The notes: generated by a model from the letters alone, not told the origin. Counted from the stretch's first letter, positions 27,327 through 40,900 are shown. The stretch: 64,000 bases of DNA from Clavelina lepadiformis (GCF_947623445.1 NC_135245.1:1805501-1869500), one strand, 5' to 3'. Numbers and translations: made by a program.

Positions 27327-30300
27327 ATGGCAGCTGTTGAAGGTAGTAAATGGGCAATTCCTTTAGGTGTAAATGTAATATTTAATAATAGCAACAGCGA
27401 TTTTCATGAAGCGTAACTTTTGAGTGTTTATATCTTTTAGACTACAGCCACACTCCTTATCGCTTTTCTAAGCCCAAGAAAGGAGCAGGTGAGCCACCTG
27501 AACCGTACAGATTTTAAATACTACACTACAGTCATTAGCAAAACCTATGCACATGATATTTATTCTAATTTAGACAAAAATGGACTAAAGGTGCCTCCTT
27601 GCAGTGGCCTTTACAAGGGTACGCTAGGTTACGGGCATGCCTGCAAGGCGAGCTTGGAGCTTAAGATTGACGTTGACCAACTGAGGGAATTTTCCCAACC
27701 CTTGCAATACGTGAGCGGCTCCATAACGGTTGATGGGAACGGCTTTCCGTGGTAAAGGAGAATTAGACTTAGACAGTTTAATGATATCGATTCTTCTATT
27801 GATTACTAACGAGTATAGTGACATGTGAAATTAGCAAACTACTTTTTAGAATAATGGATGAGAAACGCTTATCCTACTCATACATACAGCAGCCTATAAA
27901 TTAATTAACAGCCGGGTTAACGCAAAGCTAGACAGGCGACCGCTTGGTGGGCTATGTGTTTGTTTTGGTAACAGCGTGAACAGGAACGAAATGCAGAGCG
28001 TGTTAGACAAACTAAAAACGTGACACGCTTTTTTTAAACGAACAGGATTGAATCATCAAAGGGAATTTATTTCCGATCATTTCCGGGTGGCGTGATATTA
28101 GATGTCGATGAGAGCGGGGCAAACTACGAACGCGCGGTTTCCTGCGACATCAATGTGACGCGAAACGATGGCGTGGCCTTTCAGGGACGCGCCACAATCA
28201 TTTTACGTCTTACACAGGATGACGTAATGTGGATGGCGAACGTTAAGATCGACGTTAGCGGCGAGAGCGTTACGTTTGAGAATGTGGAACGCACCAGCCT
28301 GGTACGTCAGCTACTCTACTCCCTGCTCTAATTGTTTATTTTGTTTAATTACGTTTTTACAGACCACACAACATACAGTAAGTGCGATATAGGCCTATGT
28401 AGGAATAACTTAAATAAATAACTTAAAAGCATTGGACACTTTTTCGTCCATTTTCAAGTTTATGATACGCGGAAAACCTCGTTCCAATGTGCTCTTTGTT
28501 GAAGTTTTTCAGGACCGTTGCAATTGACGTCGATTACGTTGAAAAGGTCGCGTGGCCAACAATAGCGTTATCTGATTTCTATGAAACGCCGGATCATTTG
28601 CAGGAAAGAAAACTGGACGCATTTGCCGTGTTTGAGGACGCAGGGATAAAACTTCTTCACGATCCCGAGGACAGGGATAAAGTAAGTCACTAGAACCTTC
28701 AAATGTAGGGATTTCCAGTCGACGTGACCCACTTAACTGACCCAGCGTAACTTGAGGGTCTCGTGTAATCCCCTGACCCGATAATTAGATTTTTGATGCC
28801 GGGAAAGCTTTGCTTGTTTTCCTGTAAACACCATTGAGATCATTAAGAACTAAAGTCCCCATCAGTATGATGCGCAATTCACAAACCTACAGCTGGAGGA
28901 TCCAACACCTCACAACCCCTGGAACAGAGATGACATGTACAACGTCATGATGGACAACTTCGATGCCTACGAAGGCTCTGAGGAAGCTGACGTCACAATC
29001 TGGTGCATGATCGCAAACAAACCCCCAGACGAACGGTACATGGGGTTCTCCTTCGACAAAGGCGGTAGAAGGGGCTTCGGGATGTTTACGGGGTAATTCC
29101 ACGTTTGACTTATAATTTAACAACGAAAGTTTAACTGTTTAAAGGCATTCTCGTTGCCTATCCAGAAAGTGCTTTCAACAGCAGAATAATTCAAGCTCCA
29201 AATATTTTGATAATCGTGGATCACTTTTGGTTCCAAACTCGCTGTGTTTTCTTTCAGCCATAAATCCTTCAAGGCTTTGTTCGATGAAGCGCACGAAAAC
29301 CATCCCCGTGCAAATCGACGATTTCTTCACTACTTTGTGCACGAATGCGGCCACACCCTCGGCTTGCAACATCCTTTCGAAATAGGTTTGTAGCATCATT
29401 ATACTGTCTGTATTTGAACTGGCCATGAGTTGGCAAAAAAGTTTGAAACTCAAAGACTATAAAACCGGGCCAGAATTTGTATATTTCAACGTCACTTGTA
29501 GTTGAATGCTGTATAAAACAATAGCAATTTATTACTGTTTATGGCTGTACAAACATCGGTTTTGTGGCGATATTCTTTTATGTGTGTCGGTTTTAATCTG
29601 ATAAAAAATGGTTTTTGACGTTCTAGGCCGACCAAATGACCTGACTTGGATGAATTACGCCTGGAGGTATGACTCGATTCATGGTTCTGGTCAATTCTAC
29701 AAAGCATTCGACTTTTCCTTTACTAAGGCAGAGCTTATTGTTTTGAGGCATGCGCCAAGTCAGGTAGCAACAAATCGTCACAGGCATCAGCGATACCTAA
29801 TAAAGCGATCAGCTGCTTGCCACCTTTTCTACTTGTCTTTAGTCAGCTGTAGTGAAAGCTGTGCTAGAGACATAAAGAGATTTTTTACATTGTGACGTGG
29901 TGTTGGTGTTGGATCTCGTATAACGGTTGTTTCATTACATTTGATCATGTTTGTTTCGAGATATTAACATATTTATGCAATTATGCTTCCGCTATCATCC
30001 ATTTCTGTTGCTTGGAATCAATTCACCATTTGTCGTTTTGTGAGATCATAAAGCGAGCTCCAAAAGGAAATTGCCCATAGCGGCAATTTAAAGCAAATTA
30101 TTTAAAATGTTGCAAACATCAAACATCATCATTTACATTTCACCATCCCTGAATTCATGCTGTAAACAAAAAAAATAAGAATTTTACCGATTATCGATAA
30201 TTATCGATTAAACTGGATCCAACAACTACAACAATCTGGCCATCACCGCAAAGCGAACGTTCGAGTCTGAGCAATTACAACACAGTACCTGGTTAATTTG

Positions 30301-33300
30301 TAAAACAATTTTTTACTTTTAACTGGTTAATGCCACGTTGTCTCAGGATTTTCTCAAGTGCAAGCTGCCCCACGTCCAGTGCGGGTGCTACGGCGTTGTC
30401 AAATCGCTTCCTGTTGCCGAAGGTCTGGAAGGAGATGTCGATGACGATGACGTCAACGATGGACTTTCCTTGAAACTCACCACCCGGCCCCAGGCTTATG
30501 CGGTGGTACGTTGACGTGCTTTGACCGGTTTTGTTCCTAATGCAGTTTCTAAATCACTTTTACGCGATCTAGATTTATTATACTTGAACTCTTTTTTCTT
30601 TGTACAGGGAGAATTGGTCGAACTTGAAATTCGTTTGAAGAACTTAGGGGAAAGCCCGGTCATGATAGACGGTGACCTTGACCCGGAAGGTGGAAACGTC
30701 ATCGTATACGTCACTGGACCTGATGGCAGTACAAAGGTAACGTAACAAATACAATTTCATGATTTGTAAAGTAAACATAAAATTGTTCTACTGCGCGCCT
30801 TTCTATTTTTAGATTCACAACACTGTGTCTATGCTTTGTTACAGCGACTGGATTCCTTTGTTCGTCCCATTACCGGGGCTCCAAATGCCAAGCCCCTGTT
30901 TCTTTACCCTGCAGGAGACGGCGAAGGCGCCGGAAGATACAGACAGTTGATTAGCATTGGGGAAGGTAGTGACGGATCCTATTTTAATCAACCAGGAATT
31001 TATTCGGTTAAAGCTGCTTACGTGGGCGGAGCTTCCAACGTATATTCAAGTAAGTTTTGTTGTTTCTGTTTGACAGGGTGTTAATTTGGGGTTCTTTTGT
31101 CATATTTTATGCGTTTTTCATATCAGCCCATACTCTATCATATATGCAAACTTTTTGGTCCTTTATTGATCTATCTCTTTCAAAATGAGCAAACTATTTT
31201 GGAATACAGCTTAGTAACTTGTAATGTCGTTTCTTTTCTATTAGATCTCATTCAAGTGAACGTCGCTGAACCAACTCAAGACGAAATGGACAGCAGCGCT
31301 GTAAGTTGGCTGCAACGAACACATCCTGGAACGTATCGACATAGAAATCTCATAAAATATTATTCTTCCAAGGTCGCGGCTGCAGCAAAACTCGGTGGTT
31401 CTTGTCATGAACGTTTCAAGTCGGTGGAAACCTGGCAAAAGATAAAAGCCTTGACGGTGGATAAGAAGAAAAGTTACGTTCACAAGTTGGTGCAGATGTT
31501 CGACGGACTCACAAAGAATGAAACCAGACAGACTGGCGTTGGGTCGATCATCGGGAAAAAGAGGAAGAGAAAGGAGATCCAAATAGGGAGCGGTCTTCTG
31601 TCAAAGGAGGATTTCTTGAAAGGAACGGAGGACCTCGTCGTTTGCTTTCAGAAGAAGGTAGCTTTCAAAAAATGACGCGCCAGTTCATCTACTCTAGAAT
31701 GCGCCGTAAAAATCCATGTAAGATTTTACCAGTTTTCTTTCTCCAGGGAGTCAAAGGTGACAGCATGAACTACAAGGAATTGGTCTTTGCTCGAGCGAAA
31801 ATCTTCATCGGCAAAGGAGAGAAAGAAAATGCGACCAGCGAGTTCAACCAGCTGATCGCGCATCTCGTTTCCCGTGGAGTTTACTTGGAGGCAATAAAGG
31901 ACCTGAGCAAAGAATTCATGAAACTTTCCGAACCAGGTAAAAAGGCAAAACTGTAATATTTGTCCTTCACGAAAACATATTCTATAAATTTGTTAAAGCT
32001 AATTAAGTCAGTCAATATACAGACCATTTTTCCTGCAGAAAAAATTTAGTACTTTTCCAAATTTTTTCCCGGTTCAAACTTCTGACCCTTAGAGCCTGAA
32101 GTGAACAAAGAAACTTCTCAGTACTTGCAAGCTCGTGTTGATGAAATCCTCGACTGGTATCCGAAGAAAAAGATTAAAAATTCTTCCGAGCTTAGTGGGC
32201 TTGGTCTAAACACGTAAGTTTATGCCACGGTGCTGCAGCCTATATAATTATATTTAATAAAACCAACTTCGAGCTTCCTTTTATTTCGTTATACATGTCA
32301 ATAGTCAATAATCTATCGCAGTGGTTCTCAACCTTTCATGGTTCGTGGCCCCCTTACAGCGACCTTCAAAACCCTTGCCCACCTAATCATCAATAAAAAA
32401 TGTAGATTGTTGATTGCAAAGCACTTTCTACTTCACTACTGAGTGTGCAGTGGCCTTTGCGCCGCTAATTTTGCACCGGGAGGGCAAAAACTTGTGCCCC
32501 CCTTTGCCTCGTCGCTCTTACAGTCTTACATATAGCCCACTGGTGAAGCATCTGCTCGTGGCCCTCGTAGAAAGTCCCAATTCCCTCCTCAATGGAGGCC
32601 ATAGAGCCCTGGTTTAGAAACCCTTCATCTTTCCAGAAATTTTAAGTCTTAGCATGTCGTCGCCGCAAAATGTTTGGATGAGTTTTTACACGCAGCCGAA
32701 ATAGACTAACACTATTTTCCGCCTATAAACCGTTACAGCGAAAGTTTTATTTGTCTTTGAGCAATGAACATCACGTATTTTTTACAGCCTAACGAAATGT
32801 CTATTTTGCTTTTGTTCTAAACAGACATCTTAGCGACAGGTGTCGTTATTGTTTGCCACTCCGTTCTATCTCATTTGTTGTCTCATTTTTATTCAGAATT
32901 TTCAGCCATTTTCGTGATGATCACGTAGCAGCTGGTACTAAGATTGTTCTGCTACTTTTTAACATACTTGACGAAACCAATGACGTCAGTGACGTGCTCG
33001 ATTACGCTGACAGCTTGCAGAAAGGTTACCAGGTCAACCACCAAGTTCTACAGTGGTCCGTTGAAATTTTCATCATTCACAGTAAATTGGCGAAGAAGAG
33101 CGGCATCATGTAAGCACCTTTGACACTTAAAATGGGATCTACCTGGATCAGTTCAACTGGTTTCTGGAGTAACATTGCACTTTAAAGCTGGGGACTGCTA
33201 CAGTGCTGTTATACACATTTCCGCACTTGAAATTCAGTCTTTTGAAACAAACACTATTGAAACTTTAACATTATGATGAATGCGTTGTTATTTAGACATC

Positions 33301-36300
33301 CTTGACAGATATTTTGAAAACGTTAAAACTCAGGTACCCTGTTCCTCCCGCTAAAGACCAATCGTTGATGAGTTTGGCGGCCGTAGTGGTCACAAGTAGG
33401 ACTGGGCGACCGGAGGAGTCTTGGATGAATTATTGGAGAAGTGACGCCGACCTTAATTATCACCACAGGTCATTTATTTGACTTTATTTGTAACTTGGTA
33501 ATTATGTAACTTTGTGAGTAACCCTTTGTAAAGCCGAGAAGAATATCAACTACTATGCGCTGTGCCATAATTTTTTGTTGTACTACGGTACATTTATGAT
33601 ATTGGTTAGTCGCTAGTAGAACACATATTAGTAGGAGAACACTCAAAAGCGCCCCGTTCATTGGAACTATAGCCTACTTACTTTAACTTTCTGTGTATTT
33701 GCAACAGACATTGGCACAGCGTGTACATTGTTGGTCGAGAGATCGGTCCGTCCGTTGACTGGTTCGGAGGTTGGCGTCGCAATAGACCTGAGCTCGACCG
33801 TCAGGGGGAGCTATTTGGTTACATGCACTCCCAAATGCTTGCTCGTTACAACGCTGAGAGAGAATCGTGGGGCTTGCGTGAAGTCCAGGTGGGTTCAGCA
33901 AGTATTCTAAAGCAGGTGTAAGTTAACTTTATGTCTACTATTTCCGCTTATCGTTTAGCCTTGGGATTATGATGGTCGAGATCGGGACGGATTCAACGCC
34001 GGATTTGAGTTCCACAACGACCCGCGAAATTCGGATATGTCGCCGAGACCTGGAGCTTCTTGGCCCCAGAACGACAGGATTAGTTTTCGGCAATGGGAAA
34101 ACAGCTACAGGGCAGCTGTTGCCAATGGAGTCCTTCCAGCAATTCGCGTCCTGGGAAGGTCGGCACCACAAAGGTTAGGAGTTTGAATGTTTTAACGTTT
34201 TCATTTTTCACTTTTGTTCAGCGGTGGTTAAGTACTGCTAGCTCTTTAAAATATCAAAAATATATATCATGGCTGTACTATAATAACCTCAGAGATTCTG
34301 GCGACTAAAATTTAATCGTTTTTGCTTTAACACCATATTTCAAATATTGAAAGAGCTCATATTACTTTGTCACAGGTTTCGTATGGATTTTAATCTGTCG
34401 GGGCACGTTCTAGAAGCTTCGTCTACAACTTGGCAACGCTGGTTCGGAAGCATTCATAACACTGGACACGGCGTGTTTGGGTCAAACCGGATGCTCGGGG
34501 TAAAATTTGGAACAAAATGCCGATATGCATCGGCCTATAAAGATAGGCAAACGTATGAATGGTATTGAAGCATTAGGCTACTGAAAGATCGGGGGAATCT
34601 TACATATTTAAGCACTAAAATTTACGTCAAAAACGACTTGGGTATTTGACCGCCACAACAAAACTCTCCCGCACGCCCGCACGCACGCACGCCCGCACGC
34701 ACGCACGCACTCACGAACGCTGTAAAGCAGCTAATCATATCGACTTTATTTACCGCTCAGGGCGGCAGCTACATGCTGAGCACAGCGACCGCCATGAGAG
34801 ACCCGATCTTCTACCGCTGGCACAAGAGGATTGACGATCTCTGGCACTTGTGGAACGACACTCTGCTAACGGATGTTGACGAAAATCCGCCGCCAATCCT
34901 CATCCTGGAAGACGATATCCTCATCAAGTCCAGCGAGGAACCACTGGACAATTTTGCAAAGTATGACGTCATCGACGCAGGTTTAAGGCGTGCTGTGTAA
35001 ATGCGTTAGACAACAAAGTGTTACGCAACAGACTTCTATGACTGGTTTTGTTGTTTTAGTCACAGCAACGTGATAGTTTCAATTTTACGTCATCATGCAA
35101 CCTCCGTATCCTTTCGCAGTTTCTACGTCAAACAACTGCAGTCATCGACTACGAAACATTCTTACAATATTTTGTTTCTGTTGTTAGTTTCAGATCAAGC
35201 CCCGGATCAGACGAGTTGGTGACTGTCTTGGGTCCGGCCCAAAAACGCTTCGAGTGGGACAACAAGATTGACCACCGGCCATTCTACTACCACATCAGAT
35301 TCAGAAGGACGTCCCCAGGTATCCTGCTTATAATCATGTGGGAACGGGCTATACCGTTAGCTTAGAGTCTAGTAAGCGTATATTTACAGGGTAGCCTATA
35401 AGATGCTATGAAGCTCAGCATACATTCAGGTTGATGATTTTCTTGTCGATCATTTTTAGGCGATTTGAACCTGACCTTCAGAATTTTCATTTGTCCAAGT
35501 CGTCACGTGACTGACCGTAAGCGCTGGATTGAAATGGACAAATTTGTTTACAGGTAATCACGAATTAACAAAACCAATACGTCATCAACTCACACATATC
35601 TTGATAGCTTTTTCACATCTCAACGTTATTATATCCAAATGAACGTCATATACTACTTGACCTCGATTTAGGTTGCCTAGCGACGAAGACACCGCCTCGA
35701 TAATCCGCGCCGACCGTCATTCTTCGGTCATCAAAAGGGAACCGCGATTTATGGATGGAGATGTGGAGACAGGAACGACCAGCGTGGTGGACGGTTTCTG
35801 CGAATGCGGATGGCCGTACAACATGCTGCTGCCTAGAGGAACAGCGGTGAGTTGTTTATCCTGCGTCGTGCTCTTTTGAAAAGGTCTTTGTATCTTTTCT
35901 GGCAACTTGCTTGTTTGGTTCAGAAAGCCATCGCATATTCTGTGTAGGCGTATAATGAGGACATGAGCTTTGTTTCTCTCTAGCAAGGAGAGCAATGGCA
36001 GCTGTGCGTCTTCGTCAGCGACAATAATTTGGATCAGATCCGCGTGCGGAGTAGTTGCGGAAGTTTGAGTTTTTGCGGAGCGAGCGGAGAGCAATATCCG
36101 GACGAGCGCCCGATGGGATATCCTTTCATCACGGACATGGCCTTGAACGGACAACCGGTGAGAGGCGAGAAATATATTAAAATTTTCCTTTATTTGGTCA
36201 TGACTGTGATGTAATAGAGAAGTTGAAAGTGCTTAACTATGACCCACTGTTGTAAGGCGAGAATCGACAGGGCTATAAGAGCGATCCCTAACGCCGCCAT

Positions 36301-37169
36301 GAGCCCTTTTGTGATCCGTAACAATATCACGACCCCATCTGCTGTTGGATTAGTGGACATGTGGTCACCGTGGGGTCAGTTAGGTCAAGACGACGGTACT
36401 CAGCCACGTTCAGATGAAGTGACCGTTTTTAGGTGGGAAACGTTTCTTGCTGTGCACAGAGATGGATTAAAACGGCTTTAAAGAGCGTTAAAACGGCTTA
36501 ATAAAGCGTTTAACGATGCTAAAATCTTTCTTCTAAACACAGGAGGAGCAATATTGTAGGTCGGATGCGAGTCCTCATCGATGATCGAGCAATGACGATG
36601 AGCAACCTTCAAAATGTCGTCGCCGTTCGTTTCCAGGGTCGCGGTCCTGGAGGGGGGTCATACAGGGTCACGAGGGCTTACGTAGGCTATCGCAATGGTA
36701 CCACCGTTGACCTTCGACCTGACATACAGGTGGCCAACATTGAGGTCAATGGTCAAAGTACGTTTGACGTGCCGGAAGGTGGCGTGATTTCGGATCCAGC
36801 TCCGATAAGGTTTGTAGCCTACACGTAACATTTAGGTAATTTTGACGATTCGTAAATCAATCTTGATTCATTTTTGACGTAAATTCCCACTGATCGTGAC
36901 GTAAATTCCGACTGATGGTGACGTAATAATATGCACTGACTCTCAGACCGGGATCCGGCGACCTTTTCGTCACTTTCACCCTCCTGAGTCCCGGAGCATT
37001 CCTGAGTGGGAGGAGGGGTCAACCGGCAAGCACATACGTCATCTTGAACCCCGAAGGAGAGACAGCTTCTTCTGACCGATGGAGCGGTTTTAGCGATGTG
37101 AGGATTTCTCCTTCCATCTACTGCATCGGAGGAGTGATGCAGGCTATTCCGGATGGGAGACGCCGTTAA
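27327..37169 (+). CDS. Metzincin protease fused to hemocyanin-type phenoloxidase
   Basis: About 1573 residues. Exons: 27327-27342, 27441-27488, 27574-27751, 28046-28301, 28505-28681, 28866-29092, 29258-29385, 29627-29763, 30347-30505, 30608-30736, 30845-31049, 31245-31657, 31747-31936, 32093-32213, 32897-33109, 33334-33468, 33708-33888, 33959-34173, 34376-34499, 34761-34996, 35194-35318, 35460-35553, 35672-35846, 35984-36157, 36257-36432, 36543-36809, 36947-37169. All are in phase. Zinc motif HECGHTLGLQH (329-339) has the metzincin form HExxHxxGxxH, with a probable Met-turn WMNY (351-354). Residues about 430-560 are Ig-like. A helical linker carries KKRKRK. Then come the hemocyanin N-domain, CuA (H910, H914, H951), CuB (H1070, H1074, H1105; MRDPIFYRWH) and the Cys-rich beta domain (GFCECGWP, ERPMGYPF). 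All six copper ligands are intact. No signal peptide is seen, as in arthropod prophenoloxidases. The last 220 residues are unassigned and beta-rich. The likely role is copper oxidase activity in immunity or melanisation. The protease part resembles bacterial proteins from memory only. Confidence 0.92.
32319..32623. mobile_element. hAT-like MITE in an intron of the fusion gene
   Basis: Begins CAGTGGTTCTCAACC and ends with the roughly complementary GGTTTAGAAACCC. It is similar at its start to the element at 18741, so this family has inserted in both large genes. No transposase frame. Confidence 0.5.
34671..34719 (+). repeat. (CGCA)n microsatellite in an intron
   Basis: About eleven imperfect GCAC/GCCC tetranucleotides, 40 bases before the exon that codes the last CuB histidine. 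Likely polymorphic. Confidence 0.85.
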
Positions 37170-37432
37170 AACTCCTTTTCAACTCTTCCTTATCCTGATG
37201 GTTAAATTATCCTTCCCCGCTTATATTCGGTTGTAATTTAATCGATGTTCTCGATTCAGATAGATAATCATATACTGACTATTTTAGTCATACCCATGTT
37301 ATATACCAATACATCATATAGGGCTGAACCAGTACTGCAATTACTGCAGCCAAAAGATTAAGAAAAAATCATTGTTCTTAATTTTTGAAAGAACCATCAA
37401 GAGAAAGTGATAGCTACCGTCGAAACAAATTT

Positions 37433-37438
37433 AATAAA
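37433..37438 (+). terminator. Candidate polyadenylation signal of the fusion gene
   Basis: AATAAA about 265 bases after the TAA at 37167-37169. Confidence 0.5.
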
Positions 37439-37546
37439 CTTAGTATTTTTAAATTTAAGTTAACATATTTGTGATTAAACATTGCGTAATTCTCTCTATT
37501 AGTCTATCTGGACCACATCGTCATGGCATTACACAAGTCTTTTCAT

Positions 37547-37552
37547 TTTATT
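37547..37552 (-). terminator. Candidate polyadenylation signal of the G-alpha gene
   Basis: AATAAA on the minus strand about 380 bases past the G-alpha stop. The two convergent genes would end about 100 bases apart, leaving almost no spacer. Confidence 0.45.
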
Positions 37553-37929
37553 CAAGTAATGATAAAAAATTAATGTTACAAACAAACCCCCATGTAAACT
37601 GAAAAATGAACGTGAGGGCGCTGTAATATATGATTGAAGCGCTGTACAAGTTAAAATAAAATCACTTCGAAAAAGCAAAAAGAAAAAATAACAACGCAAA
37701 GTAAAAAAAAGTATAGTTCAAATATTAGGGCTTTGTGCAACATTTTACCAGTGATTACGCCTGTGATGATGCTTGGTCGCTGATCGGGGCAAATGGTAAG
37801 CAGAAATATACCCTGGTAAAGTTTGGGCGGAACTCAGTGTTATAAAAAGCTATACAAATATGGCGAAAATGCCACAAAGTGACGCGAGGGGATATAGCTG
37901 AGGTGACAAAAGTAAGTGGACTTGGTCTG

Positions 37930-40900
37930 TCATACCAAGTTGTAGTTGACCAAATACTGTTGCAGAATAATGTCTTTTATGGCAGCGAAAACAAAACTAA
38001 TGTTGGTGGTGTCGGTCGCACAAGTAAAGTGAGTGTACAGGGTGCGCTTTGAGTTTTTCATTTTGTCAAAACACTTGCCGTATTTTTCCGAGATGAACTC
38101 TTTGGCCGCTTCCGCGTCTTGTTTTTGTCCGGGGAATTCCGGGAAATGATCCACCAGGTGCGAGTGCTTAATTTTCTCATCGAGGATGTCGGTTTTGTTA
38201 AGAAACAAAATTACGGACATATTTCTGAAGAATTGGTTTTGAACAATCGTCTTAAACAGGGCGCAGCTCTCTGTGAGTCGGTTGATCTTGGGTGTGTCGT
38301 CTTCCTCTTCGATGTCGCGCAAACGATTCGCTCGCTGCCGTGGTGTGGCGTTCGAATCCCCGTAGCGTTCGTGATTGGTCGTCGGGAAAGGCGGGAGAGC
38401 GGATTTTAGACCCTTTTTGTCAAATGGAGGCGGCTTCTGGTTATGAACGGACGAAAATTGTCTTTGGACTGGGTTCTTAGGTGGCTGCCTGTGGGTGACG
38501 AAACGACCGGGCGTCTTAAAGTGCTGGTCGGATTGCGATCTCAGCATCGGGTTTCTTCTGTGGTTGTTGTTCTGCGCATGCGCTCCTGAAGCCTCAGCCC
38601 GGTTAAATCTGTTTCGCACATCTTGGTCGATTTCCTCCGATGGGATCGTCTGGTCGTACCTGCAGCGAAGTTAAAACGTCATGACAACAAACAAAGCGGC
38701 TTTGTAATGCTTACTACAACACAATTTCAACAAACTTCCGTTCAGAAGCTATGTAGGTGCGTACAAGGTTCGAAGCTATTCTTCGTGCTTTGAAAAATTA
38801 TGTCGATCAGTCAACATAGCGTTGCATATATTGCTTTAGCCAACCCTACTCTGATTATTGCACCATAAACCGGAATGTTTTATTGCGGATATTGCAGCAG
38901 CGCAAATGTCCATGAGTGTATTCGTATACGCCCAACTCGGAGAAACGCGCTAGAGATAATGCGTTGGTATGAATCGGCCGCTGCCTACGCAACTTCTTGG
39001 GATATTTATGCTGTTCTGTGACATTTTTTGCAATTATTCGAAGTGAATCTTCCCCAATTCGAAGGCAATGGATGAAGACATAAACACGCTCGGCTTAATT
39101 ACTTAAACTTACTCGCTGAGTGCTGCCAGAAATATAATCGACGTCACATTTTCAAAACAATGAATCCATTTTCGTCGTTCGCTTTTCTGCCCTCCGACGT
39201 CGACGATTCCGAAAACGAAGCGATCGACGTCAAAAAGATATTCGATGATCCCGGAAGTCGGCAACCTCGTTCTCAAGACGTCCTAAAACGAGATGCGGAA
39301 GTTGAAATCACGATCACAATGCAAGCACGCGCAATGGAGCCAGTTGCACCAATATAGTTGCATGCGATGATAACAAGCTGCAACTTCATTGCGGTTTTTG
39401 ATCGTCAAATCGTATACGAGATGTAGCGGTTGAAATAAGAGATTGCTTCGGCGTTTATGCCAATTTTTAGCAACCTACCTGTAAGTTTGGGATGAACGAC
39501 TCTTCACATATTCTCGTGATGTTGTTCAAATAGTAGGAGGCTGAATCATAAAGATGAAACTCGTTTCTTCGTCTGCAAAGACAAAAACGTTTATTTCATT
39601 AAATATTTAATCAAAGTCGGAGCAAGACGACATACCGTTTGCAATCATTGCGCTAACTGCCATTTGGTGGCATGCGATTAGACGACAACCTTCTGCGATG
39701 AAAGCCGAATAATCTCGGTTTCAAAGCTAATTTCTCCTACAAAGAAATCCAGTGCTACAGGACCGACGGCGTGAAGAGTGTTTTTTTAGCTTTCAGGTCG
39801 CAATTGGTCCAAACGACAAAGGCATCGTTTTCCCTTCCAGGAAGTAAGCTAGACTTGCTAAAGTTCAAATCGGCCCCTGACGCCCGCAAACGGGTCACGT
39901 GATATATATGATTCATTTATGAGATCCCAGAACGGGGGGCGTCAATCGGTTTAAATTTTAACACGTCACTATTTTTCTTGATGGAAGAAATACTGACAAA
40001 TTTTACGTCTGTTTTCAACCAAAGTGATTAAAAGCTTAAGGAGTGCACCTTAAGATGTCCTGGCTTGGCCAGTAGGTATATTTGAAAACAAACCTTCCAT
40101 CCAACCATTGCGCATTTGATGCCAGTTAAGCGAAGTGTTTCCTATTTTGACCAAATTTAGCCTCATAACGGCAATAAGCGTGTTTAGGCAAAATATTTCT
40201 CAAATGCCAACACACCGAGCGACTTAAGTAGGACAAGTAATTGCCGGACTTAATATTAGTATAGGTCCTATAATCTGGCATCATACAAGGAAATACGGAA
40301 ACTGGTGGATTGGCAAAAAGTAGCAACTAACAATTCGGTGTAGCAACGCACCAAAACGGAAGAGGAGTTGGGAATATTTTACTTTTAATACAAATAAACT
40401 TGACTTTGACTTACAGATAGCACATTTGAATCCCTTTGTCGTCCCAGAACTTTTGTATCTCCACGCCTTTTACAAGATCCAAATTAGATTCGTCATCCCT
40501 GCTCATGTCAATAAATTTCTCACCGATTTCTTGGTTCTCCACCTTCTCGTATGGAACTCCTGTCAAATATAAGCACGGAATAAGCTTTCAGTCGTTCAGT
40601 GCCTGTAGCCTAATCCATCGCCAACCTTGTTACGGTTTTTGGCAATCGAGGGCCAGGCGTCGAACCACTTAATTATATGTACACTTGCGACAGGTCAGAC
40701 ATAGAAATCACAATCGGCATTTTGATTAATTTAATCGTGGGAAAAGTTTCAAAATGTTGGTTGGGCTAACAGTATGTCATATTGCGTCAAATGAATCTTT
40801 GCGTCAAGCCGCCGACAATGATGCATGAGAAAAACGTGCTGACGATGACATGTTTGTTACAAGTTTCAGAAAGCGGATGCTTTTGTGGTCAATCACATGT

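Noticed and set aside
27327..37169. Bacterial contamination as an explanation for the protease part
   Set aside because: The region has many GT-AG introns and joins in frame to an animal hemocyanin-type gene.
38119..38480. Plus-strand open frames opposite the G-alpha insert
   Set aside because: Antisense shadows of the last G-alpha exon; no codon or domain support.
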